A stretch of DNA of 15,718 bases from Deltaproteobacteria bacterium (lineage in GTDB: Bacteria > Myxococcota > Polyangia > Haliangiales > Haliangiaceae), in contig JAGSPR010000220.1 of NCBI GenBank assembly GCA_018262455.1, positions 1-15,718 on the forward strand, read 5' to 3'. A program made the translations under genes and the position numbers. The notes under the pieces are model-generated. The model had not been told where the DNA came from. It did no database searches and saw only the letters and a list, made by a program, of their open reading frames with translations. Shown piece after piece: positions 7,919 to 15,593 of this stretch (position 1 is its first letter; the number at the start of each line of letters is the position of its first letter).

Positions 7919-8665
7919 CTACTGCTTGTGCTGCTTGACGAGATCTTCGGGCGACGGCCGCCCACCGGCACCGCCCGCGGGCGTGGTCGGGGTTCCTGCA
8001 GCCGCGGGATCGGGCGCGGGCGACTCCCAGCTCTGGGTGACGTTCTTCATCTTCTTGTAGACGAGGAGGCCGTCGCTGTTGCGCTCGCTGTGGGGCGACG
8101 ACAGCTTCCAGGTGCCGGTGATCTCGACCTGGTCCCCGACCTTGTACGGCGGGCAGACGCTCTTCTTCGGATCCTTCTCGCTCGGCTCGCAGCGGTCGGG
8201 CAGGTTGCGATCCGGCTTCCTCATCCGCTCGAGCTCGAGCTTGTTGTACGGCCGCGGGACGTCCACGACCCACATGCTCTTCTCGGCGGGCGTGTCGGCG
8301 GCGTCGCCGACGTAGAACTTCGCGCGCTCGCACCGCGTCGGATCCTTGTCGATCAGATCCTTGACGTCCTTGTCGGTCATGTTGGGCTCGCGGACGGCCG
8401 TCGAGCAATCATAGGCCCAGGTGACGAAGCCCTTGACCGTGATATCGGTTTCGAGGAGCTTCTTGCCCTTGACGCGCATCTCCTTCACCGAGTGCGAATC
8501 GCCGGTCGCGGCGGGCAGGTCAAATGCGGGAACCGGAGGGATGCTGAGCTTGACGTCGCTCTTCTTCACCTCGGCTTCGGGACCCTTGAGCTTGTCTTTC
8601 TCGCAGGCCCCTGCGAGCACGAGACAACAAAACAGCACGCTGCGCAGGCCGTGACGGTGCGGCAT
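7919..8665 (-). CDS. Lysine-rich lipoprotein of unknown function, possible OB-fold
   Basis: The 248-residue product starts with a basic n-region, a hydrophobic core and the lipobox LAGAC (C21), so it should be a lipoprotein. The mature part is unusually rich in Lys, Asp and Glu for this GC-rich window. It contains four further cysteines, in YDCST, TRCER, DRCEP and SVCPP, which could form two disulfides. The stretches TDITVKGFVTWAY and VGDQVEITGTWKLSS look like strands of an OB-fold around a charged insert, suggesting a tRNA_anti-like or NirD-like small barrel; this is only a fold guess. The C-terminal 40 residues are Pro/Ala/Gly-rich and probably disordered. Its stop lies only 2 nt from that of the convergent barrel-like gene. 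Its start is 14 nt from the divergent solute-binding gene. It has no Shine-Dalgarno. Confidence 0.85.
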   Translation of the reverse strand: MPHRHGLRSVLFCCLVLAGACEKDKLKGPEAEVKKSDVKLSIPPVPAFDLPAATGDSHSVKEMRVKGKKLLETDITVKGFVTWAYDCSTAVREPNMTDKDVKDLIDKDPTRCERAKFYVGDAADTPAEKSMWVVDVPRPYNKLELERMRKPDRNLPDRCEPSEKDPKKSVCPPYKVGDQVEITGTWKLSSPHSERNSDGLLVYKKMKNVTQSWESPAPDPAAAGTPTTPAGGAGGRPSPEDLVKQHKQ

Positions 8666-8671
8666 CTGGCG

Positions 8672-8677
8672 GTCATA
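8672..8677 (-). promoter_or_regulatory. Candidate -10 box (TATGAC) in the 14-nt divergent gap
   Basis: On the minus strand TATGAC sits 6 nt before the ATG of the lipoprotein gene, giving leaderless geometry. The same bases read on the plus strand as GTCATA, followed by AC and the ATG of the solute-binding gene, so CATAAC (8674-8679) abuts that start. With only 14 nt between start codons, promoters for both genes must overlap each other or lie inside the opposite coding sequence. Confidence 0.35.
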
Positions 8678-8679
8678 AC

Positions 8680-10377
8680 ATGGTGACGAAGGGCTCTCAA
8701 GTCGCGGTGTTGGCTAGCGTCTTGATCGGCGCCTTGATGTTGGGTGGCTGCGATTCGCCCGCACGCGTCAAACCGTGGCGTCATGCCCCAGATCCGAGCG
8801 CCGAGGCGGCCAACGGCCCGGGCTCGCCCGCGCTGGCCGACGTGTCCTCGGAGGTCGAGGTCCGTGTCGCGCGTGGCCACACGCTGCGGATCCAGCTCGA
8901 TGCCGAGCCAGGGCGGCTCAACCCCCTGGTCTCACCGACCACCTGGGGACGTCGGATCACCCTCGGCACGGTGTTCGAGCCGCTGCTGCGCTACGTGCCG
9001 CCGGATGCGGGCCAGCCAGCCGGCCGGTTTGCCCCGCGGCTCGCCCGGTCGTGGCGCGTGATGCCGTCGGGGCTCGAGATCCGGATCGAGCTCGAGCCCG
9101 ACGTGACCTTCCACGACGGCCACCCGCTGACGACCTCGGATGTTCAGTTCACGCTCGACGCGATCCGCGATCCGCGTCGCGGGGTCGATCACCTGCGGCC
9201 GATGCTCGACGACATCGAGGCGATCGAGCTCATCACCTCGCACGAGGTCCGGCTGCGGCTCAAGCGGCCGAGCGGCTGGGTGCTCCGCGCGCTGACCGAG
9301 ATCCCGATCCTGCCGATGCACATCTATGATGGCAGCCTCGCCGCTGGCGGTGCGCTCGTCGGCACCGGGCCCTGGAAGTACGGCTCCAGCAAGGGCGGCA
9401 CCGTGCACCTGGTTCGCTACGAGAAGTACTGGGGAGGGCCCGCGGCGATCGCGGACCTCGAGTTCGTCCATCAGCCCGACGCCGCGATCGCGCTCAAGGA
9501 CGCCAAGCGCGGCGACTTCGACATCATCCCGGCGCTGATCCCCGCGCATTATCCCGAGCAGGCCAACGCGCCGGGCATCGCGGCCGCGTTCAAGCCACTC
9601 GAGCTGCGGCCGCCGCGCATGCGGTACTTCGCGTTCAATGCGCAGAAGGCCCCGCTCGACGATGCTCGCGTCCGCCACGCGCTCGCCCTGCTGGTGAACC
9701 GGCGCGAGATCGCCGAGCGCGGGTTCGATCGACTCGCGCGCCCGGCGCTGTGGCCGATCTGGCCTGGTGGGTTCGTGCACGGGATCGAGCCGGCGGTGCC
9801 CGACTTCGATCCGAAGGCCGCCGGCGCGCTGCTCGACGCGGCGGGCTGGACCGACTCGGACAAGGACGGCATCCGCGATCGGGCCGGCGTCCAGCTGCGG
9901 CTCGTGATGGTGGGCGCCGAGCGCCCCGTCCCCAAGGACGTCAGCGGGCCGCTTCCGAAGATCCCGCGCGAGATCCTGATCGAGGCCGCACGCCGGATCG
10001 GCGTCGTGATCGAGCTCAAGACCGGCGGTGAGCCGTGGCTCGCCAACCGGATCGCCGACGGCAACTACCAGCTCGCCGAGCTGATCTGGACCGGCATGGT
10101 CGACTCCGACGTCGCCGGCGCGATCGGCTCGCGCGATCCGCACCGGGCCTCGTCACCGCGGATCGATCGCGTGCTCGATGCCATGGGCGCGGCCTGGGAC
10201 CCGGCCGAGCGCGCCAAGCTCACGACCGAGCTCGCGGCGGCCCTCGCCGAGACCTGGCCGATCGCGGGGGTCGTCACCGACGCGCCCCAGGGGCTGGTCC
10301 ATCGCCGCGTCAAGGGCGTGCGCGTGTGGGACGGCTGGATCGATCTCACCCAGCTCAAGCTCGAGACCACTCCGTAG
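8680..10377 (+). CDS. Oligopeptide-type ABC solute-binding lipoprotein (SBP_bac_5)
   Basis: This 565-residue protein has a lipoprotein signal ending in LGGC (C24), so it should be anchored in the envelope facing the periplasm. The mature protein fits the extracellular solute-binding family 5 (OppA/DppA type). It has an N-terminal segment with AEPGRLNPL and VFEPLLRY, then VTFHDGHPLTTSDVQFTL (142-159), which corresponds to the family signature around the FxDGxPxTAxDVxF motif. A lobe-II segment contains RYFAFNAQKAPLDDARVRHALALLVNR, then the common GW..DSDKDGIRD loop (D392-D400). The overall length is normal. These proteins bind peptides, nickel or other small solutes for an ABC importer. No permease or ATPase of that type lies next to it, so it is an orphan here. 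The next gene, glnD, begins 21 nt after its stop. Confidence 0.92.
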   Translation: MVTKGSQVAVLASVLIGALMLGGCDSPARVKPWRHAPDPSAEAANGPGSPALADVSSEVEVRVARGHTLRIQLDAEPGRLNPLVSPTTWGRRITLGTVFEPLLRYVPPDAGQPAGRFAPRLARSWRVMPSGLEIRIELEPDVTFHDGHPLTTSDVQFTLDAIRDPRRGVDHLRPMLDDIEAIELITSHEVRLRLKRPSGWVLRALTEIPILPMHIYDGSLAAGGALVGTGPWKYGSSKGGTVHLVRYEKYWGGPAAIADLEFVHQPDAAIALKDAKRGDFDIIPALIPAHYPEQANAPGIAAAFKPLELRPPRMRYFAFNAQKAPLDDARVRHALALLVNRREIAERGFDRLARPALWPIWPGGFVHGIEPAVPDFDPKAAGALLDAAGWTDSDKDGIRDRAGVQLRLVMVGAERPVPKDVSGPLPKIPREILIEAARRIGVVIELKTGGEPWLANRIADGNYQLAELIWTGMVDSDVAGAIGSRDPHRASSPRIDRVLDAMGAAWDPAERAKLTTELAAALAETWPIAGVVTDAPQGLVHRRVKGVRVWDGWIDLTQLKLETTP

Positions 10378-10387
10378 CTTCATCGCG

Positions 10388-10393
10388 TAGGCT
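10388..10393 (+). promoter_or_regulatory. Candidate -10 box (TAGGCT) for glnD
   Basis: TAGGCT lies 5 nt before the GTG start of glnD, in the short gap after the solute-binding gene. The only purine run, AGGG at 10394-10397, is 1 nt from the GTG and too close for a normal ribosome-binding site. The geometry again suggests a leaderless or near-leaderless transcript. No clear -35 is visible. Confidence 0.35.
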
Positions 10394-10398
10394 AGGGC

Positions 10399-13044
10399 GT
10401 GGCCACCGCCGCACCGCCTCCGCTCCTGCGCGCGTCGCTCGACGCGGTGAACGGCATGCTCGCCGTGGAGCTCGCCGAGCCCGGCGGGATCGGCGGGAGC
10501 GCGGCGTGCCGGATGATCGCCGAGGTCTACGACCTGGCGCTCTCCGAGCGGTTCACCGCGGCCGCGCAGGGCGAGACGCTGGCGCTGGTCGCGACCGGCG
10601 GCTGGGCACGCCGCGAGCTCGCGCCGTACTCCGACATCGACTTCATCGTGCTCCACGATCGAGACGAGGTGCTCGCGAAGCAGGTGTGCGATCGCTTGCT
10701 CTACCCGCTGTGGGACGAGCGGCTCTCGATCGGCCACGCCGTCCGCGATCCGCGCGCTGTGGCCCGGCTCGCCAAGGACGATCTCGCGACCGCCACCGCG
10801 CTGCTCGACGCGCGCCACATCGCCGGCAGCCAGCGGCTCACGAGCGAGCTGGTCCGCGCCACGATGGGGGCACTCGCACCGGGTGGCAATCCGAACGAGC
10901 TGATCACGCAGCTCGCCGCCGCGCAGCAGGCGCGCCACGACCGGTTCGGCGCCTCGCTGTACCTGCTCGAGCCGAACCTCAAGCAGGGCATCGGGGCGCT
11001 GCGCGATCTCTCGACGGCCCTGTGGGCTGCGGCGGTGCGCTGGCATCCACCGCGGCCGAACCAGGAGCCCCGCCCGGCGGCGGCGTTGATCGCCGAGCTC
11101 CTGGCGATGGGCCATCTCAACCATCGCCAGGCCCGCATCCTGACCGGTGCCCGGGACTTCCTGCTGCGGATCCGCGCGCTCGTCCAGCTCACCACCCGGC
11201 GGCGGCTCGATCAGCTGACGTTCGAGATCCAGGAGGCGATCGCGCCGCGGCTGTATCCCGACGCCACGTCGACCCACGAGGCCGTCGAGGCGCTGATGCG
11301 CGACTACTACCTGCACGCCCGCGGGGTGGTGCAGGTGACCGAGCGGCTGCTCGAGGCGGCGCGCGTGCCTTCGCGCAAGAGCCCGCGGATCGTGCAGATC
11401 GACTCGTCGTTCATCACGCTCGACGGCGAGCTTGCTGCCCGCGATCCACGGCTGTTCACCGAGCACCCGAGCGAGATGATCCGGCTGTTCCGCGTGGCGG
11501 CCCGCGACCAGCGCCCGGTCTACGGGCACACCCGCGAGCTCGTGGCCGAGGCGCTGGCGAAGGATCCGACCCCGCTCGCGCATGACCCCACGGCGCCGCG
11601 CCTGTTGTACGAGGCGCTCGTCGATCTGCGCGACACCGCGCAGCCGTCGAGGTTCGAGGTGATGCACCAGCTCGGGATCCTCGCGGCGGTGATGCCCGGC
11701 TGGGCACCGTGCACCGCGCGCGTGCAGCACGACCTCTATCACGTCTACACGGTCGACCAGCACCAGCTCCTCGCGCTGGCGATGCAGAAGCAGCTCGCCC
11801 GCGGCGACCTCTCCGATGCCCACCCCACCGCGACCGAGCTGTGGCGGGAGGTCCGGCGGCCCGGGCCGCTGCTGCTGGGCACGCTGCTGCACGACATCGG
11901 CAAGCCGCTCGGCAAGGGCCACGCAGAGAAGGGCGCGGTGCTCGCGGGCGTGATCGCGGGCAAGCTCGGGATGTCAGCCCCCGACGTCGAGCTGACCGAG
12001 TTCCTGGTCCGCCAGCACCTCACGATGTCGCATCTCTCGCAGCGTCGCGACCTCGCGGATCCCGAGGTCATCTCGCGGTTCGCCCGGCTGGTCGGCGACG
12101 ACGAACACCTCGTGCAGCTGTACCTGCTCACGCTGTGCGACACCGCGATGACCGCGCCCGACAACCTGTCGGCGTGGAAGGACGAGCTGCTTCGGGAGCT
12201 CGTGATGCGAACCCGCGCGCAGTTTCGCGGAGACCCGGGCGTGACCGATCGCAGCCAGCGCGATCCGGACCTCCATGCCAAGCTGGTGCAGCTCGTCGGT
12301 GATGATCCGGTGGTCGACGCGATCGATCCGCGGTTGCTCCTCCAGCTCGCGCCGCGCCAGGCCGCGCGTCACGTGAGGCTCGTCGGCCAGGCGCGGTCGA
12401 GCACGCCTCCGGTCGCGCTCGAGGTCCACTGCTGGCCGCTCAAGGGCTACAGCGAGGTCGCGATCGTCGCGCCCGATGCGCCCGGCGTGCTGGCGACGAT
12501 CGCCGGGGCGCTGACCGCCAGTCGCGTCGACGTGCTGGGGGCAGTGCTCGGGCACGTCGATCTCCCGGAGGGGCGCCTCGTCACCGATGTGTTCCATGTC
12601 CGCGATCTCAAGGGCGCCGCGATCCCGGAGGACGATCCGCGGTGGCCGCGGCTCGTCGGCGATCTGCGCGGCCTGCTCGCCGGATCGCCCAACCCCGAGG
12701 CGGTCGCCGAGCTGATCACCCGCCGTCGCCCGCGCTCGACCCTGCCTCCGCGCGTGACGCCTGCGGTCACCACCGACGTCAAGATCCACGATGACTCGAC
12801 CCACTCGACGATCATCGAGGTGGTCACGCGCGACCGCATGGGCGTGCTCTACGCGATCACGCACACCCTCGCCGAGCTCGGGCTCGACATCTCGCTCGCG
12901 AAGGTCGCGACCGAAGGCGAGAAGGTGGCCGACGTGTTCTACGTGACCCGCAAGGGGAAGCCGCTCACCGACGCCGCCGAACGCGCACAGCTGGTCGCCC
13001 GACTGCAGGCCACCCTCGCGGCCCCGGAGCCCGCTGGTTCATGA
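10399..13044 (+). CDS. glnD: Bifunctional PII uridylyltransferase / uridylyl-removing enzyme
   Basis: GlnD senses glutamine and adds UMP to, or removes it from, PII proteins (GlnB/GlnK), controlling nitrogen assimilation in the cytoplasm. The 881-residue length matches the family. The nucleotidyltransferase domain has the GGWARREL motif (67-74) and the metal-binding pair D79/D81 in YSDIDF. The linker has EPNLKQGIGALRDL. The HD hydrolase domain, responsible for UMP removal, starts at HDLYHVYTVDQH (444-455) and has the HD pair H498-D499 in LLHDIGK. Two ACT domains follow, about 686-760 (VAPDAPGVLATIAG) and 805-875 (TRDRMGVLYAITHTLAELGL), which bind glutamine. All sites appear intact. The start is the GTG at 10399, as no upstream in-frame start fits the gap. 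The stop overlaps the next ATG (13041-13044). No PII, amtB or glnA gene is in the window. Confidence 0.96.
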   Translation: MATAAPPPLLRASLDAVNGMLAVELAEPGGIGGSAACRMIAEVYDLALSERFTAAAQGETLALVATGGWARRELAPYSDIDFIVLHDRDEVLAKQVCDRLLYPLWDERLSIGHAVRDPRAVARLAKDDLATATALLDARHIAGSQRLTSELVRATMGALAPGGNPNELITQLAAAQQARHDRFGASLYLLEPNLKQGIGALRDLSTALWAAAVRWHPPRPNQEPRPAAALIAELLAMGHLNHRQARILTGARDFLLRIRALVQLTTRRRLDQLTFEIQEAIAPRLYPDATSTHEAVEALMRDYYLHARGVVQVTERLLEAARVPSRKSPRIVQIDSSFITLDGELAARDPRLFTEHPSEMIRLFRVAARDQRPVYGHTRELVAEALAKDPTPLAHDPTAPRLLYEALVDLRDTAQPSRFEVMHQLGILAAVMPGWAPCTARVQHDLYHVYTVDQHQLLALAMQKQLARGDLSDAHPTATELWREVRRPGPLLLGTLLHDIGKPLGKGHAEKGAVLAGVIAGKLGMSAPDVELTEFLVRQHLTMSHLSQRRDLADPEVISRFARLVGDDEHLVQLYLLTLCDTAMTAPDNLSAWKDELLRELVMRTRAQFRGDPGVTDRSQRDPDLHAKLVQLVGDDPVVDAIDPRLLLQLAPRQAARHVRLVGQARSSTPPVALEVHCWPLKGYSEVAIVAPDAPGVLATIAGALTASRVDVLGAVLGHVDLPEGRLVTDVFHVRDLKGAAIPEDDPRWPRLVGDLRGLLAGSPNPEAVAELITRRRPRSTLPPRVTPAVTTDVKIHDDSTHSTIIEVVTRDRMGVLYAITHTLAELGLDISLAKVATEGEKVADVFYVTRKGKPLTDAAERAQLVARLQATLAAPEPAGS

Positions 13045-13607
13045 GCGCCGTCGATCTGCCTCCCGGGATCGGGCTCGTCGGCTCACCGCTCGGGGTGTTC
13101 CACGCGCCGAGCCGAGCCCGCCGGCTGGCGCTGCTCGCGTTCGTGGTGGTGACCGTGCTCGGCGTCCTCACCTGGTATCTGGTCTCGAAGCATCCGTGGC
13201 GACGCGGCGCGACCGTCCAGATCGTGCTGCCGGTCGCGTTCGCGTTGTTCGCGCTGCTCGGGCTCACGGTGCGCGCGGCGCGGATCGCGGTGACCCGCGA
13301 CGGCGTACGCTGGGGCTGGACCTCACTCGGGTTCCACCAGCAGGCGAGCCGGATCACGCGCGCGCATGTCTATCGCGATGGGGTGGCGCTCGAGGCGCGT
13401 CGGGGATCGTGGTGGTTCCTCGCGGCACGCGACTGGGACCGCTTCGAGGTCCTCGTGCGTCAGCTCCGCCGCACCGAGCTGACGATCGCGGAGCACGACG
13501 GCCAGGCGCCGCTGCGGGCACGCCTGCAGAGCTACGGCCGGTTTCTCGACGCGCTGCTCGTGACCTCGATGATGGGCGCGATCGTGATCGCGTACTGGGC
13601 GTCGTAG
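13041..13607 (+). CDS. Small three-TM protein with a bPH-like middle region
   Basis: This 188-residue protein is translationally coupled to glnD by an ATGA overlap; a GGAG lies 11 nt upstream, a rather long spacing. Two membrane segments (about 29-48 and 59-78) are followed by a soluble stretch (82-145) with alternating strands: RIAVTRDGVRWGW, ASRITRAHVYRDGVALEARRG and then a W-rich turn and the helix DWDRFEVLVRQLRR. This is the look of a bacterial PH-like (bPH) domain, where a short membrane hairpin precedes a small beta-sandwich and a helix. A third membrane segment (about 168-186) closes the protein. The function is unknown. Coupling to glnD hints at, but does not prove, a link with nitrogen control. 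The bPH reading is by pattern only. Confidence 0.82.
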   Translation: MSAVDLPPGIGLVGSPLGVFHAPSRARRLALLAFVVVTVLGVLTWYLVSKHPWRRGATVQIVLPVAFALFALLGLTVRAARIAVTRDGVRWGWTSLGFHQQASRITRAHVYRDGVALEARRGSWWFLAARDWDRFEVLVRQLRRTELTIAEHDGQAPLRARLQSYGRFLDALLVTSMMGAIVIAYWAS

Positions 13608-13619
13608 CCAACCCCGGGG

Positions 13620-14624
13620 TCAGAGCCCGAGCGCGCTCCGCAATTCTACCCCGGAGTAGTCGCGTCTTCCGCCCGCCTCGGCCTCACGGACAAGTCGCAC
13701 GAGTGCGCGGTTGACCGGCGCGGTCCTGCCGCGGCGCTCGGCCAGCGCGACGACTTCACCCTGGAGCTGATCGATCTCGGTCGGCCGCCCGGCCTCGAGG
13801 TCGTCCCACATCGAGGATCGCGCATGCGGATCGATCGCGACCACCCGCGACGCGAGCAGCCGGAACACGGGATCTGGAACGTCGAGCAGTCGCGGCATCC
13901 AGCGCGGCGGGATCGGCGTGAGCTTGGCCACCTCCTGGTGCGCCAGCGCGAGCAACTCGAGCGCCTCGCGTTGCGCCGCAGAGAGGCAGCGCCGGAACGC
14001 CCGCTGCGCGAGCTCGGTCGCGAGCGGCAGCCCCGACAGCGCATTGATCGCGTTGTTGAGGTTCATCACCAGCTTGGCCCACTGCACGGCGGGCATGTCG
14101 CGCCGCAGCTCGATCGGCAGCTTCGCCGCCCGGCACGCGGCGACCAGCGGGGCGGCGGCCGGATCGTCATCGATCCGCAACGATCCACCGGACGCCCGGT
14201 GGTAGGCGCCGGGTCCGCGCCGCACCACGTTGAACGGCACCATCGCCGCGAGGATCCGACGGCCGGGCAGGGCAGCGCGCAGGATCTCGGCGTTGCGGAG
14301 GCCGTTCTGCAAGCTCACCACCACACGGCCTTCGGGGAGCACGCGCGCGAGGGTCTCGCCGGCCTCGGCGGTCTGCGCGGATTTCACGGTGACGAGCACG
14401 AGCTCGGCGGCCGCGGCCGCGTGCGGCTCGGTGGTGAGCTGCGGGGTGCACGTGGCCTCGCCGCCGTCGAGATCGGTGACGCGCAGCCCGTGTGCGAGCT
14501 CGCCGATCACGCGTGCGCGGCCGATCAGCGTGACGCTGGCACCCGCCGCCGCGAGCTTGCCGCCGACCCAGCAGCCGATCGCCCCGGCACCGAAGACCGC
14601 GATCGAGGGCTCGGTGCGCGACAT
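13620..14624 (-). CDS. panE: 2-dehydropantoate 2-reductase (ketopantoate reductase, PanE/ApbA family)
   Basis: PanE reduces 2-dehydropantoate to pantoate with NADPH, the second step of the pantothenate/CoA pathway, in the cytoplasm. The 334-residue product starts with a Rossmann fold, IAVFGAGAIGCWVGGKLA (G12, G14, G17), then VTLIGR. SLQNG (N107) lies at the cofactor and substrate site. K184 in VQWAKLVMNLNNAINAL matches the catalytic lysine segment of the family. The C-terminal helical domain has SSMWDDLEAGRPTEID (S270-D285), including the family's conserved Ser and the TEID motif. The ATG at 14624 was preferred to the in-frame GTG at 14633 because it starts right before the Rossmann strand and sits 7 nt after a -10-like box. 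Many bacteria have PanE paralogues of other specificity, so the exact substrate is likely but not certain. Confidence 0.9.
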   Translation of the reverse strand: MSRTEPSIAVFGAGAIGCWVGGKLAAAGASVTLIGRARVIGELAHGLRVTDLDGGEATCTPQLTTEPHAAAAAELVLVTVKSAQTAEAGETLARVLPEGRVVVSLQNGLRNAEILRAALPGRRILAAMVPFNVVRRGPGAYHRASGGSLRIDDDPAAAPLVAACRAAKLPIELRRDMPAVQWAKLVMNLNNAINALSGLPLATELAQRAFRRCLSAAQREALELLALAHQEVAKLTPIPPRWMPRLLDVPDPVFRLLASRVVAIDPHARSSMWDDLEAGRPTEIDQLQGEVVALAERRGRTAPVNRALVRLVREAEAGGRRDYSGVELRSALGL

Positions 14625-14631
14625 GGCGCAC

Positions 14632-14637
14632 ACGATA
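14632..14637 (-). promoter_or_regulatory. Candidate -10 box (TATCGT) for panE, leaderless geometry
   Basis: Read on the minus strand, TATCGT lies 7 nt before the ATG at 14624, the same distance as CATACT before the ABC ATPase gene. No Shine-Dalgarno precedes this ATG. It overlaps the alternative GTG at 14633, which argues against that start if the box is real. Confidence 0.4.
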
Positions 14638-14719
14638 CTGCAAGTGTGGGGTGAGCCCGTAAGTTGCGACGGTGGCGCGCGTTGCTAATCCCGAACGGCT
14701 TGCAGCATCTCGCTGCGCC

Positions 14720-14725
14720 AGGAGG
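14720..14725 (+). promoter_or_regulatory. Consensus Shine-Dalgarno (AGGAGG) for the GTG start at 14731
   Basis: AGGAGG is spaced 5 nt from the GTG, the strongest ribosome-binding site in the window. It fixes the start of the lipoprotein and implies a conventional leader. The leader must lie within the 106-nt gap to panE, where no clear -35/-10 pair was found; TAAT at 14684 is a weak candidate. Confidence 0.8.
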
Positions 14726-14730
14726 TTCTC

Positions 14731-15570
14731 GTGCTGCACCCGTCCCGTGCTGTCTGGCTGCTCGTCTGCGTCTGTCTCGGTTCGCTCGCAGGGTGTGCCA
14801 TGCGCGCCTCGATGAAGTCGGCGCGGATGGCGTCCGATGCACCCGCCCCGATGGCCCCGCCCATGCTCGACCGATCGGAGTTCGCACGGACGCCGCAGGG
14901 CTCGCTCACCGAGGACGCGCTGCAGAAGATCCTCGCGTCACCGATCGAGCTGTCGCTGCCGTCGCGCGTCGGCGTGCTGCCCATCATGACGGCGAGGGAC
15001 TGGCGCGGGCCGAGTCCCGACGACCGCGTGCCGGCCGGCGTCTCGCAGTTCGTCGGAACGCTGCGCCGCGACCCGGCGTTCACGCTCGTGACGCAGACGA
15101 TGGTGATCCCATCGGGCGCGCTCGGGATGGAGGCGCTGCGCGAGGTCGCGGCGCGCTATCGCCTGCGCTATCTGCTGCTGTATCGCGAGGTGCTCGCGAA
15201 GCAGAGTCGACTCGGGCCGTGGGCGTGGGGCTACGCGACGATCGTCGGTGCGCTGTTCCTCCCCGGCCAGCGCCAGGAGGTCTACGGCTACATCGAGGCG
15301 AGCATGTTCGACGTCAAGACCGGCACGCTGATGTTCACCACGCGCCGCGCGATCACGGCGTCGCAGAAGACGAACCGGTGGAACCGCGGCATCAAGCTCG
15401 ACAAGCTCGCCGCGGACGCGACGAGCAAGTTCGCCCCTTCGCTCGCGGTCGACGTGCTGAGCGATCTGTCGCGGTACGCGGCCGCGGCCGTCGCCGAGAA
15501 CGAGCAGCGTGGCGTGGTCTCGCCGATGGTCTCGATGCCGACGCCCGACGGTCCCACGGTCGCGAACTGA
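14731..15570 (+). CDS. Lipoprotein of unknown function, possible CsgG/DUF799-like fold
   Basis: The 279-residue product has a lipoprotein signal ending in LAGC (C22) and then a Ser/Ala/Pro/Met-rich linker to about residue 50. The body has alternating strands and helices: RVGVLPIM (79-86), FVGTLRRDPAFTLVTQTMVI (107-126), a helix MEALREVAARYRL and then RYLLLYREV (146-154). A hydrophobic stretch (about 164-178) and YGYIEASMFDVKTGTLMFTTRRA (185-207) follow. A short strand, a search-like helix, a 'still reachable' strand and a D..TG..L turn resemble envelope lipoproteins of the CsgG/GNA1162 (DUF799) type. That is only a fold impression; I do not recognise the family. The last 40 residues look disordered. 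It stands alone, divergent from panE, and is followed 23 nt later by the hexamer palindrome. Confidence 0.85.
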   Translation: MLHPSRAVWLLVCVCLGSLAGCAMRASMKSARMASDAPAPMAPPMLDRSEFARTPQGSLTEDALQKILASPIELSLPSRVGVLPIMTARDWRGPSPDDRVPAGVSQFVGTLRRDPAFTLVTQTMVIPSGALGMEALREVAARYRLRYLLLYREVLAKQSRLGPWAWGYATIVGALFLPGQRQEVYGYIEASMFDVKTGTLMFTTRRAITASQKTNRWNRGIKLDKLAADATSKFAPSLAVDVLSDLSRYAAAAVAENEQRGVVSPMVSMPTPDGPTVAN

Positions 15571-15593
15571 CCCATCTGTTGGGCTGGGTGAAT

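Noticed and set aside
833..9490. Frequent GCGATCGC-like octamers resembling cyanobacterial HIP1 sites
   Set aside because: They fall in coding DNA as GCG-ATC-GCG (Ala-Ile-Ala) and related codons and are explained by codon bias.
10153..11922. Long minus-strand open frame across the glnD and solute-binding genes
   Set aside because: It lies antisense to conserved domains of glnD, and its composition (Arg, Glu, His, Gln runs) matches frame-shadow translation rather than a protein.
13611..13620. Perfect 10-bp palindrome ACCCCGGGGT in the gap between the glnD partner gene and panE
   Set aside because: A stem of at most 3 bp with a real loop, no T-tract, and G/C palindromes of this size are common in such DNA. 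Not called as a terminator.
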